From Eggerthellaceae bacterium (GTDB lineage Bacteria > Actinomycetota > Coriobacteriia > Coriobacteriales > Eggerthellaceae): a stretch of DNA of 34,439 nucleotides. The stretch is from NCBI GenBank assembly GCA_017432445.1, contig JAFRJC010000153.1:1-34439 (forward strand), in the 5' to 3' direction. Below, in pieces: positions 6,310-14,472 of the stretch (positions are counted from its first letter, which is position 1; every line of letters begins with the position of its first letter). Position numbers and translations under genes: made by a program. The notes beneath the pieces are model-generated. The model did not search any database. It saw nothing but the letters and a program-made list of their open reading frames with translations, and was not told the origin of the DNA.

Positions 6310-7746
6310 ATGCGCAAGAACCTCGTACTTGTCAGGCACGGAAAGGCACTGCCCTTGTCAGACGGGCAGCAGGACATCGACCGTTCCCTCTCCGAAGCCG
6401 GTATACGCTCCCTGAAAGCGTCCCTGCCGCATCAGCTCTCGATGCTCAAAGAGGGCACTTGCTCCGTCGAGGTGTGGACGAGCCCCGCGCTCCGCGCGAT
6501 TCAAACAGCCGAGCTGCTCTATTGGGCTCTTGCTAAGCGCAATGTGAACATCAATGGTGACATCCAGGAATACGAGAGCCTCTGGACCCAAAGCGAAAGC
6601 GAGTTCCTCGCCGATTTGCGCGCTTGCAAAGCCGACACCGTATTCGCGGTAGGCCATAACCCCTTCGTCGAAGATTTGGCGAAAAGCCTTGTCGGTGCCG
6701 AAATCCCCTGCGCTACCGGCGCCCTCGTCTGCTTGTCGCTCGACTTTCCCGACATCGCCGAAGACCAATCTCCTGCGACAGTAGATAATTCTCGGCTCCT
6801 CTGGTTCGCACAAGGCCCCATCTCCCAAAGATGGAAGACGCTCGTGAAACTCGAAGAGATTATTGCCGCCGCCGCAGATTCCGTCGATTCCAAACGCAAG
6901 GCATTCTTCGACGATCCCGATGACATCGAGACCCTTCACAAGTTCCGCGTCTCTATCAGAACGCTGCGCAGCCTCATCGCCTTCGTCAAGCCCTGGCAAG
7001 ACGCCAAGCAAAATGCCGCAATCCAGTCCGATCTCCGTGAAATCGTCGGTTATACGTCAAAGCTCCGCGAGCTCGACGTCTTCGCCCAACAGGCACGTGA
7101 AAGCACCTCTGGTTCCGAAGACCTCGCCGTCTTCTGCGAGCTCGAGGCTTCATGCGAACGCGAGCGCGTCATTTCAGCCCTCAAGTCCAAGCGCCTCACG
7201 CGCAAGCTCAAGCGGGCATTGTCGCTTGCCCGTTCGCTCTCCTGGAAGAAGCGTTTCAACAAACGCGGTCTCTCCGAACGAAAGATACGCGCGAGATTCG
7301 ATGCCATGATCTCAGAGCTTGAGGATGAGCTATCCGACCTGAAGCTTTCCGAGGTCGAGCGCACCCATGACGTGCGCAAGCGCGCAAAACGCGTCCGTTA
7401 TGCTGCGGAAAACTTCAAGGATATCCTCGGCGATGACGCACCTGGCATCGCAAAGGGCATGACATCGCATCAGGACAACCTCGGCGCCGTCTGCGATGCG
7501 CGCGTGAACATCTCGCTTATCAACGAATTCCTCGAGCGGGATATCCCAGAGCATGTCGCCTGGGAACTCACCTTGCTGCGCGCCCAAAACGAGACGTTCC
7601 TCTACAGCGCCCTCAGAGACGATGCCGCAAGCGAGCAAGAAGAAACGCTTGAAAGCATCCCCGAAGACGAGACCGAAAGCGAGCAAGACGAGGCGGTAGT
7701 TGACAGCGACCCGGAAGATGACTCCGTAAGCGAGCAAGAAGAGTAG
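6310..7746 (+). CDS. SixA-type histidine phosphatase fused to a CHAD domain
   Basis: This 478-residue protein starts at ATG 6310 with AGGAG upstream. Residues 1-165 form a histidine-phosphatase domain of the SixA type: the phospho-acceptor motif LVRHG (His10), then TSPALRAIQTAE, and the second catalytic histidine in AVGHNP (His116). Residues from about 200 to 445 form a CHAD domain with the typical conserved HKFRVSIRTLRS and HDVRKRAKRVRYAAE helices, whose basic faces bind polyphosphate in characterised members. The tail is a run of acidic repeats built from ESEQDE-like units. The combination suggests a phosphatase recruited to polyphosphate. That is inference; its substrate cannot be read from sequence. 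Confidence 0.88.
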   Translation: MRKNLVLVRHGKALPLSDGQQDIDRSLSEAGIRSLKASLPHQLSMLKEGTCSVEVWTSPALRAIQTAELLYWALAKRNVNINGDIQEYESLWTQSESEFLADLRACKADTVFAVGHNPFVEDLAKSLVGAEIPCATGALVCLSLDFPDIAEDQSPATVDNSRLLWFAQGPISQRWKTLVKLEEIIAAAADSVDSKRKAFFDDPDDIETLHKFRVSIRTLRSLIAFVKPWQDAKQNAAIQSDLREIVGYTSKLRELDVFAQQARESTSGSEDLAVFCELEASCERERVISALKSKRLTRKLKRALSLARSLSWKKRFNKRGLSERKIRARFDAMISELEDELSDLKLSEVERTHDVRKRAKRVRYAAENFKDILGDDAPGIAKGMTSHQDNLGAVCDARVNISLINEFLERDIPEHVAWELTLLRAQNETFLYSALRDDAASEQEETLESIPEDETESEQDEAVVDSDPEDDSVSEQEE

Positions 7747-7774
7747 TCTAGTTTCAACTTTTCAGCCAATCACC

Positions 7775-7808
7775 AAGACGGGCCGATGTGCAATCGGCCC
7801 GTCTTTTT
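7775..7808. terminator. Bidirectional intrinsic terminator
   Basis: AAGACGGGCCGAT (7775-7787) and ATCGGCCCGTCTT (7793-7805) form a perfect 13-bp stem with a 5-base loop, followed by a T run on the plus strand and by TTGGTG on the minus strand. It separates the converging SixA-CHAD and TRAP permease genes. Confidence 0.9.
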
Positions 7809-7826
7809 TCTCTTTGCTCGTCGTTC

Positions 7827-10130
7827 CTATGCGGCTGCAGGTTCAGCAGGGGTTTTCGAGCGCTTGCTGATGAGGTATTGGATAATCGTGATAGCCGCAA
7901 TGGCGCCGATGCCGATAAGGTCGGTCACCGTGCCTGGGGCCATCATGAGGATGCCGCCAGCAGCGAGCAGGACGCGGAACACGGGGTTGATCTTGCAGAA
8001 TACATGCCCGTTCATCGCAGAGGATATACCGAACAGGCCCACGAGCGATGTGAGGACGACCTGAACGAGCTGGATTGCCATGAAATCGCCTTCCAGCACC
8101 ATAATCGGGTTGAACGCCAGGATATAGGGAACGATGAAGGCCGCGATGGCAAGGCGGGCGGCATTGACGCCGGTCTTCATCGGGTTGGACTTGGCGATAG
8201 CCGAACCCGCATAGGCGGCCAATGCAACTGGTGGCGTGATGTCCGCGACGATGCCGAAGTAGAACACGAAGAAATGCGCTGCGATGGCCGGGAAGCCGAG
8301 CTGCATGAGGATGGGAGCCGTCGTTGCAGCCATGATGCAGTAGTTGGCCGTCGTGGGAACGCCCATGCCCAAAACGATGCAGCAGAGCATCGTGAGCACC
8401 AGGCCGATGATGATCGCATCGCCCGCGAAGCTGACGATTGCGCTGACGAGTGTCGAAGCGAGGCCCGTCACGGTGATGCAGCCAGCGATGAGGCCAGCCA
8501 TGGCGCAAGCAGCTGCAACGGAAATGCAGCTCTTAGCACCAGCCTGGAAAGCCTCGTAGGCAGTGATGGCGGCTATCTTGCAGACATTTGCGAGCACCTG
8601 CCCGAAAGTCTCCCCGTCCTCGCGCTCGCGCATCTCGGTCAGGAAGAAGTTGATGAAGCCGATGATGAATGCGCCGAGAATCGAGATGGCAGCCGAATAG
8701 GCCATGGTCCTCGCACCAGAGGCGACAAGCCAAACCAAGAGGACCAGGGGAAGAATCAGGTAGCAGTTCTTCAGCAAGTAGGTGCCCTTGGGAAGCTGGT
8801 TGCGCGGAATTCCCTTCAAACCGAGCTTCTTTGCCTCGAGATGGACCGTGATGAAGATTCCCGAGAAGTACAGCAATGCGGGAATGATGGCCTTCGTCGC
8901 AACCTCGATGTACGGGATGCCCATGTACTCGGCCATGAGGAAGGCAGCAGCACCCATGATGGGAGGCATGATCTGGCCGCCCGTGGAGGCCGCGGCTTCG
9001 ACTGCGCCGGCGAACTCGGGCTTGTAGCCGGTCTTCTTCATCATCGGGATCGTAACCGAGCCGGTGGTTACGGTGTTTCCAACCGAAGAGCCGGAAACCA
9101 TACCGCACAGCGCTGACGAGATAACGGCCACCTTCGCAGGGCCGCCCGAAGACCAACCGGCGATCTTGTTGGCAAGCGAGATGAAGAAGGCGGCAATGCC
9201 AGTGCGCTCCAGAAACGCGCCGAAGATGATGAAGAGCACAATATAGGTGTAACAGACGTTGATGGGTGTGCCTATGACGCCGCTTGTCGTGTAGAAGAGC
9301 TTGTAGACGATGTTGCGCAGCATCAGGTACAAATCGCCGCTTGATACCAGGTACTGGTTGTAGAACGCATAGATGAGCAAGCAGGTGACAACGACGAGGA
9401 TGGGTATGCCCACGCATCTGCGACAGAGCTCCATCAACGTCAATGTGCCTATTATGCCTATTGCAATGTGAATCGGCTGGATACGCGTGGAAATCTTGAT
9501 GATGTCAAGCGCGTTGAACGCAAAATAGAGGAAGCAGGCCGCGCCGAGCACCATTATGACGATATCGTACCAGGGCATCTTGTTGGGGCGAACCTTCCCC
9601 TTGCGCACGGGATAGAGCAGGTATCCGATGATGACGACGCAGGCAAGGAAGCGCGCGAGCTTCGTCTCGGGCAGCTCCGTGCTGAACAGGGTCATACCGA
9701 TGCAATAGATGGAGAAAAGCGCCATGAGCGCGCTGATGATCTTCTTGGGCGTGCCCGTCCAGATGCGCGTGTTCGACTCGCGGTCGTACTTACGCATGAT
9801 TTCGTCGACATCGGCCTCCGGGTCGGCCTTTTCGGCTAGCTCCTCGGCTTCGGCCTCGGCGTCAACGGCTTTCTGAGCCGCAATCTTCGCCTTTTCCTCG
9901 GCATCCTTCGCAGCGTCCTTCGCATCGGCGGCATCGTTTGCAGCTGCCACCGCCGCGGAAAACGCCACGACTTCCTTCATGTCCTTCTCGGCCGACTCGA
10001 CTGCATCTGCCAGGAACTCGTCTTCGGTATTATCGCCGATCATTTCTACGGCGCGTTGGACGTCTTCCATCATGGCAGCGTCTACGACGACGGCGTCCTT
10101 GTCTTTTTTCCTCTTATCGAACCAGGTCAA
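7827..10130 (-). CDS. TAXI-type TRAP transporter, fused 4TM/12TM permease
   Basis: This 767-residue protein contains both TRAP membrane subunits in one chain, as usual for the TAXI subfamily. Conserved permease stretches include GGQIMPPIMGAAAFLMAEYM, GMGVPTTANYCIMAA and DITPPVALAAYAGSAIA. It imports an unidentified, probably anionic, organic solute driven by an ion gradient, together with the binding protein encoded just upstream. Translation likely starts at TTG 10130 with GGAGG upstream. The first 120 or so residues are an unusual soluble extension: charged, Ala/Glu/Lys-rich and coiled-coil-like, before the first membrane helix near residue 128. A hairpin at 10152-10188 separates it from the binding-protein gene. 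Confidence 0.93.
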   Translation of the reverse strand: MTWFDKRKKDKDAVVVDAAMMEDVQRAVEMIGDNTEDEFLADAVESAEKDMKEVVAFSAAVAAANDAADAKDAAKDAEEKAKIAAQKAVDAEAEAEELAEKADPEADVDEIMRKYDRESNTRIWTGTPKKIISALMALFSIYCIGMTLFSTELPETKLARFLACVVIIGYLLYPVRKGKVRPNKMPWYDIVIMVLGAACFLYFAFNALDIIKISTRIQPIHIAIGIIGTLTLMELCRRCVGIPILVVVTCLLIYAFYNQYLVSSGDLYLMLRNIVYKLFYTTSGVIGTPINVCYTYIVLFIIFGAFLERTGIAAFFISLANKIAGWSSGGPAKVAVISSALCGMVSGSSVGNTVTTGSVTIPMMKKTGYKPEFAGAVEAAASTGGQIMPPIMGAAAFLMAEYMGIPYIEVATKAIIPALLYFSGIFITVHLEAKKLGLKGIPRNQLPKGTYLLKNCYLILPLVLLVWLVASGARTMAYSAAISILGAFIIGFINFFLTEMREREDGETFGQVLANVCKIAAITAYEAFQAGAKSCISVAAACAMAGLIAGCITVTGLASTLVSAIVSFAGDAIIIGLVLTMLCCIVLGMGVPTTANYCIMAATTAPILMQLGFPAIAAHFFVFYFGIVADITPPVALAAYAGSAIAKSNPMKTGVNAARLAIAAFIVPYILAFNPIMVLEGDFMAIQLVQVVLTSLVGLFGISSAMNGHVFCKINPVFRVLLAAGGILMMAPGTVTDLIGIGAIAAITIIQYLISKRSKTPAEPAAA

Positions 10131-10151
10131 CGAAAACCTCCACTATATCCA

Positions 10152-10188
10152 AAAGTCGCGACGGGATGAGCATTCCCGCCGCGACTTT
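10152..10188 (-). terminator. Intercistronic hairpin between binding protein and permease
   Basis: AAAGTCGCGACGGGA and TCCCGCCGCGACTTT pair with one mismatch around a 7-base loop. On the minus strand it is followed by TTTTGG. It lies inside the transporter operon, so it probably acts as a partial terminator or mRNA stabiliser that keeps binding protein above permease. Confidence 0.7.
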
Positions 10189-10213
10189 ATCAGGGCTGAC
10201 TCGGCGAAACGGA

Positions 10214-11296
10214 TTACTTGGTTGCTACGGTCTGGCCCTTCTCACCGAAGTACTTGGCAGCACCGGGATGATACGGCACGACGGAGTAGGAAGCGGCCTT
10301 CTCCAGGCTGAACTCCTTGAACTTGTCATGAGCTTCGGACAGGGCATCGATGTTCTCGAAGATGTCGGACACGAAGGTGTAGACGTCATCCTCGGAAACG
10401 CTGTCGGCAGCGAGCACGAGCGAGTCGACCGAAACGGTGGTGATGTCCTCGTCGTTGCCCTTGTAGGTACCGGCGGATATCGTCGCGACGTTGTAGAACT
10501 CGGACTTGGCCTTGAGCTGCTCAGCATGCTCGGCGTCGATGGCGACGAGATAGGCCTCCTTGGTGGTGGCAAGGTCGGTGATAGCGGAAGTCGGAGCACC
10601 GGCGACGATGAAGGCAGCGTCGATCTTGCCGTCCTTCAGAGCCTCGGTGCTGTCTGCGAAGCTCTGATAGGTCGGGGTGATGTCCGCCTCGGTGATGTCG
10701 TACACGCTCAGGACATCGATTGCGTTGAAGTACACGCCCGAGCCGGCAGCGCCGATGGAGACGTTCTTGCCCTTGAGGTCGGAGACGGACTTGATTTCGG
10801 GATTGCAGGTGACGATCTGAACCTGCTCTTCGTACAGGTCGGCGACGGTCGAGAAGATCTCGATCGGCATGCCCTCGAAGTCCTCGAAGGTCGAGCCGTT
10901 GAAAGCATAAGCGGCAACGTCAGACTGGCAGAAAGCGAGCTGTGCGACGCCGTCTTCGAGGTCGAGGACGTTGGACTTGGAGCCATCGCTCGAAACTGCA
11001 GTGACGTCAAGGCCGGCATCCTTGACATGCTGTGCCATGATGGTGCCGAGCGCATAGTACGTACCAGCCTCGCCGCCTGTCACGAAACGCAGGCCTGCGC
11101 CAGCGCTAGCTGCAGCCGAAGCCTCAGCAGAAGCGCTCTCGGCGGATGCGCTCTCGGCAGAGGCGCTTTCTGCAGATGCGCTCTCGGCGGAAGCGCTCGA
11201 AGCGCTGCCAGAGCCAGACGAGCAGCCGGCAAGAGCTGCGACCATGGCGGCGGAAGCGCCAACTCCGATGAAGCTTCTCCTGGTAATGTTCTTCAT
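10214..11296 (-). CDS. TAXI-family TRAP solute-binding lipoprotein
   Basis: This 360-residue binding protein presents solute to the TRAP permease. The N-terminus MKNITRRSFIGVGASAAMVA contains a twin-arginine (RRSFIG) motif, then the lipobox LAGC, so it is probably exported by Tat and anchored as a lipoprotein. A low-complexity linker of repeated SASAE units follows. The mature domain begins LRFVTGGEAGTYYALGTIMAQ, the signature of TAXI proteins, with LDLEDGVAQLAFCQSDVAAYA and GAAGSGVYFNAIDVL. ATG 11296 has GGAAGG upstream. The substrate is not predictable; characterised family members include glutamate/glutamine binders. Confidence 0.93.
   Translation of the reverse strand: MKNITRRSFIGVGASAAMVAALAGCSSGSGSASSASAESASAESASAESASAESASAEASAAASAGAGLRFVTGGEAGTYYALGTIMAQHVKDAGLDVTAVSSDGSKSNVLDLEDGVAQLAFCQSDVAAYAFNGSTFEDFEGMPIEIFSTVADLYEEQVQIVTCNPEIKSVSDLKGKNVSIGAAGSGVYFNAIDVLSVYDITEADITPTYQSFADSTEALKDGKIDAAFIVAGAPTSAITDLATTKEAYLVAIDAEHAEQLKAKSEFYNVATISAGTYKGNDEDITTVSVDSLVLAADSVSEDDVYTFVSDIFENIDALSEAHDKFKEFSLEKAASYSVVPYHPGAAKYFGEKGQTVATK
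11127..11201 (-). repeat. Five tandem 15-bp repeats coding SASAE linker
   Basis: Five imperfect 15-bp units, each containing GCGCT, encode the Ser-Ala-Ser-Ala-Glu linker of the binding lipoprotein. Such in-frame repeats can expand or contract by slippage without a frameshift, changing the tether length between membrane anchor and ligand domain. Confidence 0.75.
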
Positions 11297-11388
11297 TTCT
11301 GTTCCTTCCCTTTCCCATTGAATCGACGATTGGAGTCGAAATCCGACGCTACGCGCGTCATTACCATGCCTTGTGCATGGATTGACTC

Positions 11389-11394
11389 ATTATA
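11389..11394 (-). promoter_or_regulatory. -10 element for the TAXI operon
   Basis: A consensus TATAAT on the minus strand lies about 95 bp upstream of the binding-protein start. A weak -35-like TTTAGC is 16 bp further upstream. The rest of 11297-11544 is AT-rich upstream of this point (toward about 11480) and shows no gene. Confidence 0.5.
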
Positions 11395-11544
11395 CCCGTT
11401 GCTCCATCGAGCTAAAGAGAAAAGTTATGCGGATGCCTGTAATTGTTACAAACAAATCTTGTAATCGCGTTTAGTAAAAAATTCTGAAAACCGCTTGAAA
11501 CAAATAGCCTGGCTTTGATTGCTCGTGCCATCGCCTAGATACAC

Positions 11545-11574
11545 GGACGCCCCGGGAATCAACCCGAGGCGCCC
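11545..11574 (-). terminator. Hairpin downstream of gpmA
   Basis: On the minus strand GGGCGCCTCGGG and CCCGGGGCGTCC pair over all 12 positions, using two G-U wobbles, around a TTGATT loop. The wobbles work only in minus-strand RNA, matching the gpmA transcript. There is no clear U tract. Confidence 0.6.
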
Positions 11575-11597
11575 ATTTGGAAACATGTCGAATCTTG

Positions 11598-12359
11598 CTA
11601 TTTCGCCTTGCCCTGGTTGGCAACCTTGTTGATCTTTGCGGCGATGGCCTCGGGATCGCCCAGGTACTTCTTCTCGAGCACGTTCATGTCGGCATCGAAC
11701 GTGTAAACCAGCGGCACGGCCGTGGGGATGTTTAGCTTTACGATCTCCTCATCGGAGAGCTTGTCGAACTGCTTTACGAGAGAGCGAAGCGAATTGCCGT
11801 GCGCAGCGATGAGAATGCGCTTGCCGGCCTTCATCTGGGGCAAAATCTCGGACTCGAAATACGGCCACGTGCGGGCGATGTTGTCCTTGAGGCACTCGTG
11901 CATGGGAACGTCTGCCGGGTCTACATCACGGTATGCAGGATAGTTATGGGCATCGCGCTCATCTCCGTCCTCGAGTGCGGGCGGACGAGTATCGAAGCTG
12001 CGGCGCCAAATGAGAACCTGGTCCTCGCCGTACTTGGCGGCAGTCTCTGCCTTGTTGAGCCCCTGCAGAGCGCCGTAGTGACGCTCGTTGAGACGCCAGG
12101 TCTTGATGACGGGGAGCCATGCGCGGTCCATCTCGTCGAGCACGATGTTGAGCGTGTGGATCGCACGCTTGAGATAGCTCGTGTAGCACAGGTCGAAATC
12201 ATAGCCTTCGGCCGCGAGCACGCGCCCGCCCTCGGCTGCTTCTGCACGTCCAGCCTCGGAGAGGTCGACATCAGCCCAACCCGTAAAGAGGTTCTTCTTG
12301 TTCCATTCGCTTTCGCCGTGGCGGATGATCACGAGGGTCATTGTCTGGTCGTTTGCCAT
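11598..12359 (-). CDS. gpmA: 2,3-bisphosphoglycerate-dependent phosphoglycerate mutase
   Basis: This 253-residue glycolytic and gluconeogenic enzyme interconverts 3- and 2-phosphoglycerate. The phosphohistidine motif is [20 protein letters not shown] (His14). Further signatures are [26 protein letters not shown], the second active-site histidine in IAAHGNSLR, and IPTAVPLVY. The length matches the bacterial dPGM family. ATG 12359 follows AAAGGCG. A short palindrome (12391-12405) lies in its leader. It is monocistronic and divergent from the glycine-riboswitch transcript. Confidence 0.97.
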   Translation of the reverse strand: MANDQTMTLVIIRHGESEWNKKNLFTGWADVDLSEAGRAEAAEGGRVLAAEGYDFDLCYTSYLKRAIHTLNIVLDEMDRAWLPVIKTWRLNERHYGALQGLNKAETAAKYGEDQVLIWRRSFDTRPPALEDGDERDAHNYPAYRDVDPADVPMHECLKDNIARTWPYFESEILPQMKAGKRILIAAHGNSLRSLVKQFDKLSDEEIVKLNIPTAVPLVYTFDADMNVLEKKYLGDPEAIAAKINKVANQGKAK

Positions 12360-12390
12360 CTGATTCGCCTTTCATCGAAATTTAACATTG

Positions 12391-12405
12391 TCCGAACAAT
12401 TCGGA
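12391..12405. promoter_or_regulatory. Palindrome in the gpmA leader
   Basis: TCCGAACAATTCGGA is a perfect inverted repeat with 6-bp arms and a 3-bp spacer. It lies 32 bp upstream of the gpmA start codon, just downstream of a TATTAT -10-like box on the minus strand. It is a candidate repressor operator; the protein is unknown. Confidence 0.4.
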
Positions 12406-12484
12406 TTTCCCACATAATACAACGGTTGGCGCCGCTTGACGCCACGTATTCGGCGACCGTACGCATCCATCTGTAAAAAAACTG

Positions 12485-12513
12485 TTGCATTAATGCCATG
12501 ACAACACCATAAT
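12485..12513 (+). promoter_or_regulatory. Sigma-70-like promoter of the glycine riboswitch transcript
   Basis: TTGCAT (12485-12490) and CATAAT (12508-12513) are separated by exactly 17 bp. Transcription would start near 12520, about 50 bp before the aptamer, and read into the AGCS symporter. A CTTCCTG/CAGGAAG hairpin follows before the aptamer. Confidence 0.6.
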
Positions 12514-12565
12514 GTCAGAGCGCAATTCTGATGAAACTTCCTGAATTGTTCCCGCAAAACAGGAA

Positions 12566-12662
12566 GAAGAGGATGCTCTGGAGAACTCTTAAATGAGTGC
12601 CGAAGGTGCAAGGCCGGTGAAATGCCAGCCGAAACTCTCAGGCAAAAGGACAGAGGCGAGAA
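12566..12662 (+). ncRNA. Glycine riboswitch (single aptamer)
   Basis: The conserved glycine aptamer elements appear in order: GCTCTGGAGAAC, then GTGCCGAAGGTGCAAG, then GCCGAAACTCTCAGG with CAAAAGGACAGAG at the end. Only one aptamer domain is evident. It precedes an alanine/glycine:cation symporter, a common regulatory target. Downstream, GTTTCGGC (12675-12682) can pair with GCCGAAAC (12628-12635) of the aptamer core. CCTTCTCC (12695-12702) is exactly complementary to GGAGAAGG (12723-12730) in the ribosome-binding region. This suggests control of translation initiation. Confidence 0.92.
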
Positions 12663-12694
12663 GCGAGCCTTGCGGTTTCGGCGATCATTTTCGA

Positions 12695-12730
12695 CCTTCT
12701 CCGGAGTTTAAGTATTAGTTAGGGAGAAGG
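12695..12730 (+). promoter_or_regulatory. Shine-Dalgarno sequestering stem for the AGCS gene
   Basis: CCTTCTCC and GGAGAAGG are perfect 8-bp complements separated by 20 bases. The second arm overlaps the ribosome-binding site 8 bp before the GTG start at 12739. It is probably the output stage of the riboswitch. Confidence 0.6.
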
Positions 12731-12738
12731 GATAGTAG

Positions 12739-14316
12739 GTGGAAGCCGCAGTATTAAACGTCGTTTCGACAATCAATTCGTATCTATCTAATTATGTATT
12801 GCTGATCTTGCTGATCGGCACGGGCCTGTTCTTCACCATCCGCACGCGCGGCGTGCAGTTCCGCTGCTTCGGCGAGGGCTGGAAGAAGATGTTCGGCGAG
12901 TTCTCGCTTTCCGGCGGTGACCAGGGCGGTGCCATGAGCTCGTTCCAGGCAGTCGCCACGGCCGTTGCAGCCCAGGTCGGTACCGGCAACATCGTCGGTG
13001 CTTGCGGCGCCATCCTCATCGGCGGCCCTGGCGCCATCTTCTGGATGTGGATCATCGCCTTGCTGGGCATGTCCACCAACTACGCTGAGGCAACCCTCGC
13101 GCAGAAGACCAAGGTCATCGATGATGATGGCATCACCCATGGCGGTCCTGCATACTACATCACCACCGCCTTCAAGGGCGCAGGCGGCAAGGCGCTCGCC
13201 GCTTTCTTCGCCATTGCGGCCATTATCGCGCTTGGCCTCATCGGCCCGATGGTCCAGTCCAACTCAATCGGCGAGACCATGAACCATGCGTTCGGTATGC
13301 CCACGTGGCTCGTCGGCCTGTTCGTCGCCGTGTTCGCCGGCTTCATCTTCGTCGGCAACCTGCACCGTCTGGCTTCCGTCACCGAGAAGCTCGTGCCCAT
13401 CATGGCCGTGCTCTACATCTGCGGTTCCCTCGTCGTCCTGATCATGAACGGCTCGCACGTACCCGAGGCATTCAGCCTCATCTTCCAGTGCGCCTTCAAT
13501 CCTGCTGCTGGACTCGGCGGCGCCTTCTTCGGTATCTGGGCCGCCATTACCCAGGGTGCCAAGCGCGGCCTGTTCAGCAACGAGGCTGGTATGGGTTCTA
13601 CGCCTCATGCCCATTCGCTCGCCAAGGTCAAGGATCCCCATGACCAGGGCGTCGTTGCCATGATCGGCGTGTTCATCGATACGATCGTCGTCGTCACCAT
13701 GACCGCTCTCGTCGTCATCAGCGTCCTCTACACCGGCGACGGCCCGCTTGCCACCGCCTATGAGAACGCCGGCCAGTACAACACCGTCGCCGAGTTCGTG
13801 GCCGCTGAAGGCGACGCCATTGTCGAAGGCTACACCGTCGACGCCAACGGCGACCTCGTCAACGCAGACGGCAGCGCCGTGCTCACCAACGACGACATGG
13901 CCGACCCGGCCAAGCTCGCAGGCGCCATCGGCATCTCCAAGACCAACATGGCCCAGCTCGCCTTCGGCGCGTTCATGACGCAGGGTGGCGGCGCCGTCTT
14001 CGTCTGCATCTGCCTGCTGTTCTTCGCGTTCTCGACGATCCTCTCATGGAACCTGTTCGCGAAGCTCAACGTGCAGTACCTGTTCCGCAAGCGCAACGAC
14101 AAGGTGCCCGTGCTCATCTTCGCCCTCGTCGCCGCATTCTTCACCTTCCTGGGCACCGTGCTTCAGAACGACATCGTCTGGGAGCTCCAGGACATGTTCA
14201 ACCAGTTGATGGTCCTGCCCAACGCCATCGCGCTCATCGCGCTGTCTGGCTTCGTCGTAAAGTGCTCGCGCCTGCGCGGCTCCAAGTCCGACGAGATTTG
14301 GGACGAAGAGATTTAA
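12739..14316 (+). CDS. Alanine/glycine:cation symporter (AGCS family)
   Basis: This 525-residue polytopic membrane protein takes up glycine and/or alanine with a sodium ion or proton. AGCS signatures are present: SSFQAVATAVAAQVGTGNIVG, GGPGAIFWMWIIALLGM, the THGGPAYYI segment, and KRGLFSNEAGMGSTPHAH. The start is GTG 12739 with AGGGAGAAGG before it. A polar loop of about 60 residues (near positions 340-400) separates late membrane helices. The upstream glycine riboswitch strongly suggests glycine as substrate and regulator. A strong terminator follows at 14342-14370. Confidence 0.96.
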   Translation: MEAAVLNVVSTINSYLSNYVLLILLIGTGLFFTIRTRGVQFRCFGEGWKKMFGEFSLSGGDQGGAMSSFQAVATAVAAQVGTGNIVGACGAILIGGPGAIFWMWIIALLGMSTNYAEATLAQKTKVIDDDGITHGGPAYYITTAFKGAGGKALAAFFAIAAIIALGLIGPMVQSNSIGETMNHAFGMPTWLVGLFVAVFAGFIFVGNLHRLASVTEKLVPIMAVLYICGSLVVLIMNGSHVPEAFSLIFQCAFNPAAGLGGAFFGIWAAITQGAKRGLFSNEAGMGSTPHAHSLAKVKDPHDQGVVAMIGVFIDTIVVVTMTALVVISVLYTGDGPLATAYENAGQYNTVAEFVAAEGDAIVEGYTVDANGDLVNADGSAVLTNDDMADPAKLAGAIGISKTNMAQLAFGAFMTQGGGAVFVCICLLFFAFSTILSWNLFAKLNVQYLFRKRNDKVPVLIFALVAAFFTFLGTVLQNDIVWELQDMFNQLMVLPNAIALIALSGFVVKCSRLRGSKSDEIWDEEI

Positions 14317-14341
14317 TCCCGGTTTAAAAACCAAACCTTCC

Positions 14342-14373
14342 AGGACGCCCCGTTATTTTCGGGGCGTCCTTGT
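14342..14373 (+). terminator. Intrinsic terminator after the AGCS gene
   Basis: AGGACGCCCCG and CGGGGCGTCCT form a perfect 11-bp stem with a TTATTTT loop, followed by TGTCTATTT. Confidence 0.85.
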
Positions 14374-14472
14374 CTATTTCCCTCTGTTCGCCTGTCAGAG
14401 CTGTCGTCCTCTACGGGTATACTGTGCTTAATCACGACAAATGACCCCTAGGTTTATCAAATAGGAAGTGCC

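Noticed and set aside
7788..9116. Long plus-strand open frame across the TRAP permease gene
   Set aside because: It is the shadow of the permease reading frame. The product is His/Asp/Arg-rich low-complexity sequence without domains.
11127..11201. Short tandem repeats suggesting a CRISPR array
   Set aside because: The 15-bp units are contiguous, have no spacers, and encode the SASAE linker of the binding lipoprotein in frame.
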